A stretch of 64,000 nucleotides of DNA from Roseococcus sp. (GTDB taxonomy: Bacteria > Pseudomonadota > Alphaproteobacteria > Acetobacterales > Acetobacteraceae), in assembly GCA_026414745.1 (NCBI GenBank), contig JAOAIK010000038.1:31250-95249 (forward strand). The letters are read 5' to 3'. This document shows positions 61,819 to 64,000 of the stretch, one piece after another (the first letter of the stretch is position 1; every line of letters starts with the position of its first letter). A program made the position numbers and the translations under genes. Under the pieces are notes generated by a model that saw only the letters and a list, made by a program, of their open reading frames with translations, did not search any database and was not told the origin of the DNA.

Positions 61819-62531
61819 GCCCGCTCCACCACCGCCGAGAGCACATAGCCTCCGCCGCGCACCGTCTTGATGACGGAGGGGTTGCGCCCGTCGTCGTCGA
61901 GCTTGCGGCGCAGGCGGGAGATCGCGACGTCGATCGCGCGGTCGAAGGGCCCCGGCTGGCGGTTGTGCAGGATGTCCATCAGCATGTCGCGCGTCAGCAC
62001 GCGGTTGGGGCGCTCGAGCAGGGCCATGAGCAGCTCGTATTCGCCCCCGGTGAGCGGCACCTCCACCCCCTCGGGGTTGAGCAGCCGCCGCCGCGCCGGC
62101 TCCAGCACCCAGCCGGCGAAGCGCAGCGTGCGCTCGGGCGCGGCGGGGGCGGCCTCGGCCCCCTGGGTGCGGCGCAGCACGGCGCGGATCCGCGCCAGCA
62201 GCTCGCGCGGGTTGAAGGGCTTGGCCATGTAGTCGTCGGCGCCGAGCTCGAGGCCCACGATGCGGTCCGTCTCCTCGCCCATGGCGGTGAGCATGACGAT
62301 CGGCACCTGGGACTGCGCGCGCAGCCAGCGCGCCAGGTCGAGTCCCGATTCGCCCGGCATCATGAGGTCCAGCACGATGAGGTCGTAGCGGGCGAGCGGC
62401 CAGAGCTTGCGGCACTCTCGCGCGTCGCGCGCGAGGCTGACGCGAAGACCCTGCTTCTCCAGGAAGCGGCCGAGGAGTTCGCGGATATCCCGGTCATCGT
62501 CCACGACGAGGATGTGCGGCTTCGGATCCAT
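61815..62531 (-). CDS. OmpR-family response regulator
   Basis: 238-residue regulator. The receiver has D11-D13, phosphoacceptor D55 (IVLDLMMPG), Thr in MLTAMGEE and Lys in MAKPFNPREL. A winged-helix OmpR/PhoB DNA-binding domain follows, with LTGGEYELLMALLERPNRVLTRDMLMD and ISRLRRKLDDDGRNPSVIKTVRGGGYVLSA. The ATG at 62531 has no obvious Shine-Dalgarno sequence; an 11-bp inverted repeat begins 8 bases upstream and may be an autoregulatory site. Confidence 0.94.
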   Translation of the reverse strand: MDPKPHILVVDDDRDIRELLGRFLEKQGLRVSLARDARECRKLWPLARYDLIVLDLMMPGESGLDLARWLRAQSQVPIVMLTAMGEETDRIVGLELGADDYMAKPFNPRELLARIRAVLRRTQGAEAAPAAPERTLRFAGWVLEPARRRLLNPEGVEVPLTGGEYELLMALLERPNRVLTRDMLMDILHNRQPGPFDRAIDVAISRLRRKLDDDGRNPSVIKTVRGGGYVLSAVVERA

Positions 62532-62539
62532 GGCCCGAT

Positions 62540-62580
62540 GTTACAATCGGTCTTTGTGGCGATGGGTTCCCGATTGTAAC
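62540..62580. promoter_or_regulatory. 11-bp perfect inverted repeat upstream of the OmpR-type regulator
   Basis: GTTACAATCGG (62540-62550) and CCGATTGTAAC (62570-62580) are perfect inverted copies separated by 19 bases. The near arm lies 8 bases before the ATG of the response regulator, and the far arm 49 bases before tRNA-Leu. Arms of this size suggest two half-sites of a dimeric regulator, perhaps the OmpR-type protein itself. A hairpin in mRNA is the alternative. Confidence 0.55.
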
Positions 62581-62629
62581 GGCGGCCCCTCGCCGGGGGC
62601 GGCGGGGCATGGTAAGCGCGCGGCGCGAG

Positions 62630-62715
62630 GGGGGCGTGCCGGAACGGTAGACGGACTCGACTCAAAATCGAGCGGCCGCGAGGCCATGGGGGTTCGAGTC
62701 CCCCCGCCCCTACCA
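62630..62715 (+). tRNA. tRNA-Leu(CAA)
   Basis: 86 bases including encoded CCA. The acceptor stem is GGGGGCG/CGCCCCT with a terminal G-U pair, discriminator A; the anticodon loop is CTCAAAA with anticodon CAA. It has the long variable arm of a leucine tRNA and a T arm with GGGGGTTCGAGTCCCCC. Confidence 0.93.
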
Positions 62716-62727
62716 CCCCCTAGGGGG
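62716..62727. repeat. 12-bp palindrome CCCCCTAGGGGG directly after tRNA-Leu
   Basis: A perfect palindrome abuts the encoded CCA of tRNA-Leu. It is too tight (two-base centre) for a normal hairpin terminator but could act as one with a wider loop, or be an unrelated feature. No integrase or attachment duplicate is seen in the window. Confidence 0.35.
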
Positions 62728-62901
62728 CCACATGCGATCACCGGCCTATCCCGGGTTGCTCCTGCGCCTGTCGTCAGAGCTCGGCCTTGGGGCGGCCGCT
62801 GATGGTCAGGACGGAGCCGGCGCGGCGGCGGGCGGGGCTGGCCTCCGGCGGGCATGGGTGGCAGGAAGACCGCCAGACGCCACCGCCCCGGGAGCCACGC
62901 C

Positions 62902-63867
62902 ATGCCGCGCCGCCTGACCGTCGCCGCCGCCCAGCTCGGGCCGATCCAGAAGTCCGACGGGCGGGAGGTGGCGGTGCAGCGCATGGTCCGGCTGCTCGAG
63001 TGGGCCCACAAGCGCGGCGCCGAGCTGGTGGTGTTCCCGGAACTGGCGCTGACCACCTTCTTCCCCCGCTGGTACCACGAGGACATCCGCGAGGCGGACC
63101 GCTGGTTCGAGACCGAGATGCCGAACCCCGCCGTGGCCCCGCTGTTCGAGGCCGCACGCCGCTACGGCATCGCCTTCCACCTCGGCTACGCGGAGAAGAC
63201 GCCGGAGGGCAGGCGCTTCAACACCGCCGCCTTCTTCGCCCCCTCGGGCGAGATGGTGTTCAAGTACCGCAAGATCCACCTGCCCGGGCACCGCGACTAC
63301 GATCCGGTGCGCAAGGTGCAGCACCTCGAGAAGCGCTACTTCGAGGTGGGGGACCTCGGCTTCCCGGTGGTGCGCGCCCCGGTCGGCTCGGCCGGCCCCG
63401 TCAATCTCGGCATGATGATCTGCAACGACCGGCGCTGGCCGGAGGCGTGGCGCGTGCTCGGGCTGCAGCAGGTGGAGCTGGTGATGCTCGGCTACAACAC
63501 GCCCTCCATGAACAGCGAGAACAAGGGGTTCGAGGCGCATCACCTGCGCGTGCTGCACAGCCACCTCTCGGTGCAGGCGGGCTGCTACCAGAACGCCACC
63601 TTCGGCGTGGCCACCGCGAAGGCCGGGGTGGAGGACGGGCACGAGCTGATCGGCCACTCCGTCATCGTCAATCCGCAGGGCGAGATCATGGCCCAGGCGA
63701 CGACGTGGGACGACGAACTGATCGTCGCCGACTGCGACCTCGACCTCTGCGCCTTCGGACGCAGGACGGTGTTCGACTTCGCCCGCCACCGGCGGCCGGA
63801 GGCCTACACGCGGATCACCGCCCAGACCGGCAGCGTGCCGCCGCCCGAATGGACGCCCTCGCGCTGA
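62902..63867 (+). CDS. N-carbamoyl-D-amino acid hydrolase (D-carbamoylase)
   Basis: 321-residue nitrilase-superfamily enzyme that hydrolyses N-carbamoyl-D-amino acids to D-amino acids, CO2 and ammonia. The catalytic triad is E47 (VVFPELALTTFFPRW), K124 (YRKIHLPGH) and C174 (MMICNDRRWPEAWR). The stretches HLEKRYFEVGDLGFPV, NDRRWPEAWRVLGL and the GYNTP loop are nearly those of the Agrobacterium D-carbamoylase, from which the family is known. The start is ATG at 62902. Together with the D-hydantoinase at 56942 it forms the two-step D-amino acid pathway, although it is not in the same operon. Stop is 4 bases from the convergent dehydratase. Confidence 0.92.
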   Translation: MPRRLTVAAAQLGPIQKSDGREVAVQRMVRLLEWAHKRGAELVVFPELALTTFFPRWYHEDIREADRWFETEMPNPAVAPLFEAARRYGIAFHLGYAEKTPEGRRFNTAAFFAPSGEMVFKYRKIHLPGHRDYDPVRKVQHLEKRYFEVGDLGFPVVRAPVGSAGPVNLGMMICNDRRWPEAWRVLGLQQVELVMLGYNTPSMNSENKGFEAHHLRVLHSHLSVQAGCYQNATFGVATAKAGVEDGHELIGHSVIVNPQGEIMAQATTWDDELIVADCDLDLCAFGRRTVFDFARHRRPEAYTRITAQTGSVPPPEWTPSR

Positions 63868-63871
63868 GGCG

Positions 63872-64000
63872 TCAGTGGATGTCCGGCTCCGGGGTCGGAG
63901 CGCCGGCTTCGAGGAAGCGCAGGTCGCAGCCCTCGTCGGCCTGCGTCACCTGGTCGAGATAGAGGGCGGTCCAGCCGCGGCCGTAGCGGCGCGGCGGGGG
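63872..64000 (-). CDS. IlvD/Edd-family dehydratase, C-terminal fragment
   Basis: Only the last 42 codons of a minus-strand gene are visible; the rest lies beyond the window. The peptide reads ...RRYGRGWTALYLDQVTQADEGCDLRFLEAG... and ends APTPEPDIH. The pattern RG-(Y/W)-x2-(L/M)-Y-x-D-x-V-x-QAD-x-GCD-x-x-FL is typical of the extreme C-terminus of IlvD/Edd-family dehydratases (dihydroxy-acid, arabonate or gluconate dehydratases). Family call is moderate because so little is seen; the substrate cannot be inferred. Confidence 0.6.
   Translation of the reverse strand, partial: PPPRRYGRGWTALYLDQVTQADEGCDLRFLEAGAPTPEPDIH

Noticed and set aside
62630..62727. tRNA-Leu as an occupied integration site
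   Set aside because: There is no integrase gene and no direct repeat of the tRNA 3' end downstream in the window; genes on both sides look like ordinary chromosomal ones.
1..64000. CRISPR arrays, rRNA operons, insertion sequences, prophage or integrative elements
   Set aside because: I scanned for regularly spaced repeats, transposase/integrase motifs, rRNA-like sequence and base-composition breaks and saw none.

Overview
This window looks like a stretch of chromosome from a very GC-rich Gram-negative alphaproteobacterium. The best guess is the Acetobacteraceae (Roseomonas-like group). The evidence is a strong G/C bias at third codon positions throughout, LPS (Kdo) genes, an rlpA-dacC-tmk-holB-metG-tatD housekeeping operon, a fused SecDF, three Bug/TctC-type solute-binding proteins and a TctABC set. 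The taxonomic call is inference from gene content; there is no rRNA here. Genes are densely packed, and many start codons overlap the preceding stop (GTGA, TTGA, ATGA, TGATG). I see no insertion sequence, phage, integrase, CRISPR array or low-GC island, and no gene-free gap longer than 300 bases.

Layout. 1-4.8 kb: the C-terminal part of MetE, a DUF1028 protein, a Bug binding protein, a Nudix hydrolase and MazG. 4.9-12.7 kb: a minus-strand operon, mltB-like, rlpA, dacC, tmk, holB, metG, tatD and an MBL-fold hydrolase, covering cell wall, DNA precursor/replication and translation functions. 12.9-17.3 kb: an MmgE/PrpD protein and a GT4 glycosyltransferase coupled to an unrecognised protein. 17.5-22.1 kb: tRNA-Ser(TGA), a YqhA-like membrane protein, a RidA-K+ channel-sugar epimerase-DegT aminotransferase run, tRNA-Asn(GTT) and tRNA-Cys(GCA). 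22.2-27.5 kb: a Pcm-like methyltransferase, a PEP-mutase/isocitrate-lyase superfamily enzyme, an FMN alpha-hydroxy-acid oxidase and a PhnDCE-type ABC transporter. 27.6-30.4 kb: kdsA-kdsD with an ACR3-like transporter. 30.5-38.8 kb: rsmB, a GNAT, guaA, a Gfo/Idh/MocA oxidoreductase, secDF and an EAL protein.

38.8-58.4 kb is a catabolic region. An eight-gene minus-strand operon holds a YtcJ-type amidohydrolase, a complete Dpp/Opp-type ABC importer, a TRZ/ATZ-type amidohydrolase and an iron-dependent alcohol dehydrogenase. It diverges from an FAD amine-oxidase-like gene followed by tctC-tctB-tctA. Next come RraA-like and hotdog thioesterase genes, an AlkA-like glycosylase with an aminotransferase, and a D-hydantoinase with a Bug protein. 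58.5-64 kb: hemN, an OmpR/EnvZ-like two-component system with a small MBL hydrolase, tRNA-Leu(CAA), a clear N-carbamoyl-D-amino acid hydrolase, and the C-terminus of an IlvD/Edd-like dehydratase cut by the window edge.

How parts work together. D-hydantoinase and D-carbamoylase form a route from 5-substituted hydantoins to D-amino acids. The Dpp importer with two amidohydrolases and a dehydrogenase suggests uptake, deamination or hydrolysis, and oxidation of an unidentified nitrogenous compound. The PhnDCE importer sits beside an alpha-hydroxy-acid oxidase and a PEPM-superfamily C-C or C-P lyase, which could form a small scavenging pathway. These pathway readings are inferences; family assignments rest on motifs read directly from the translations.
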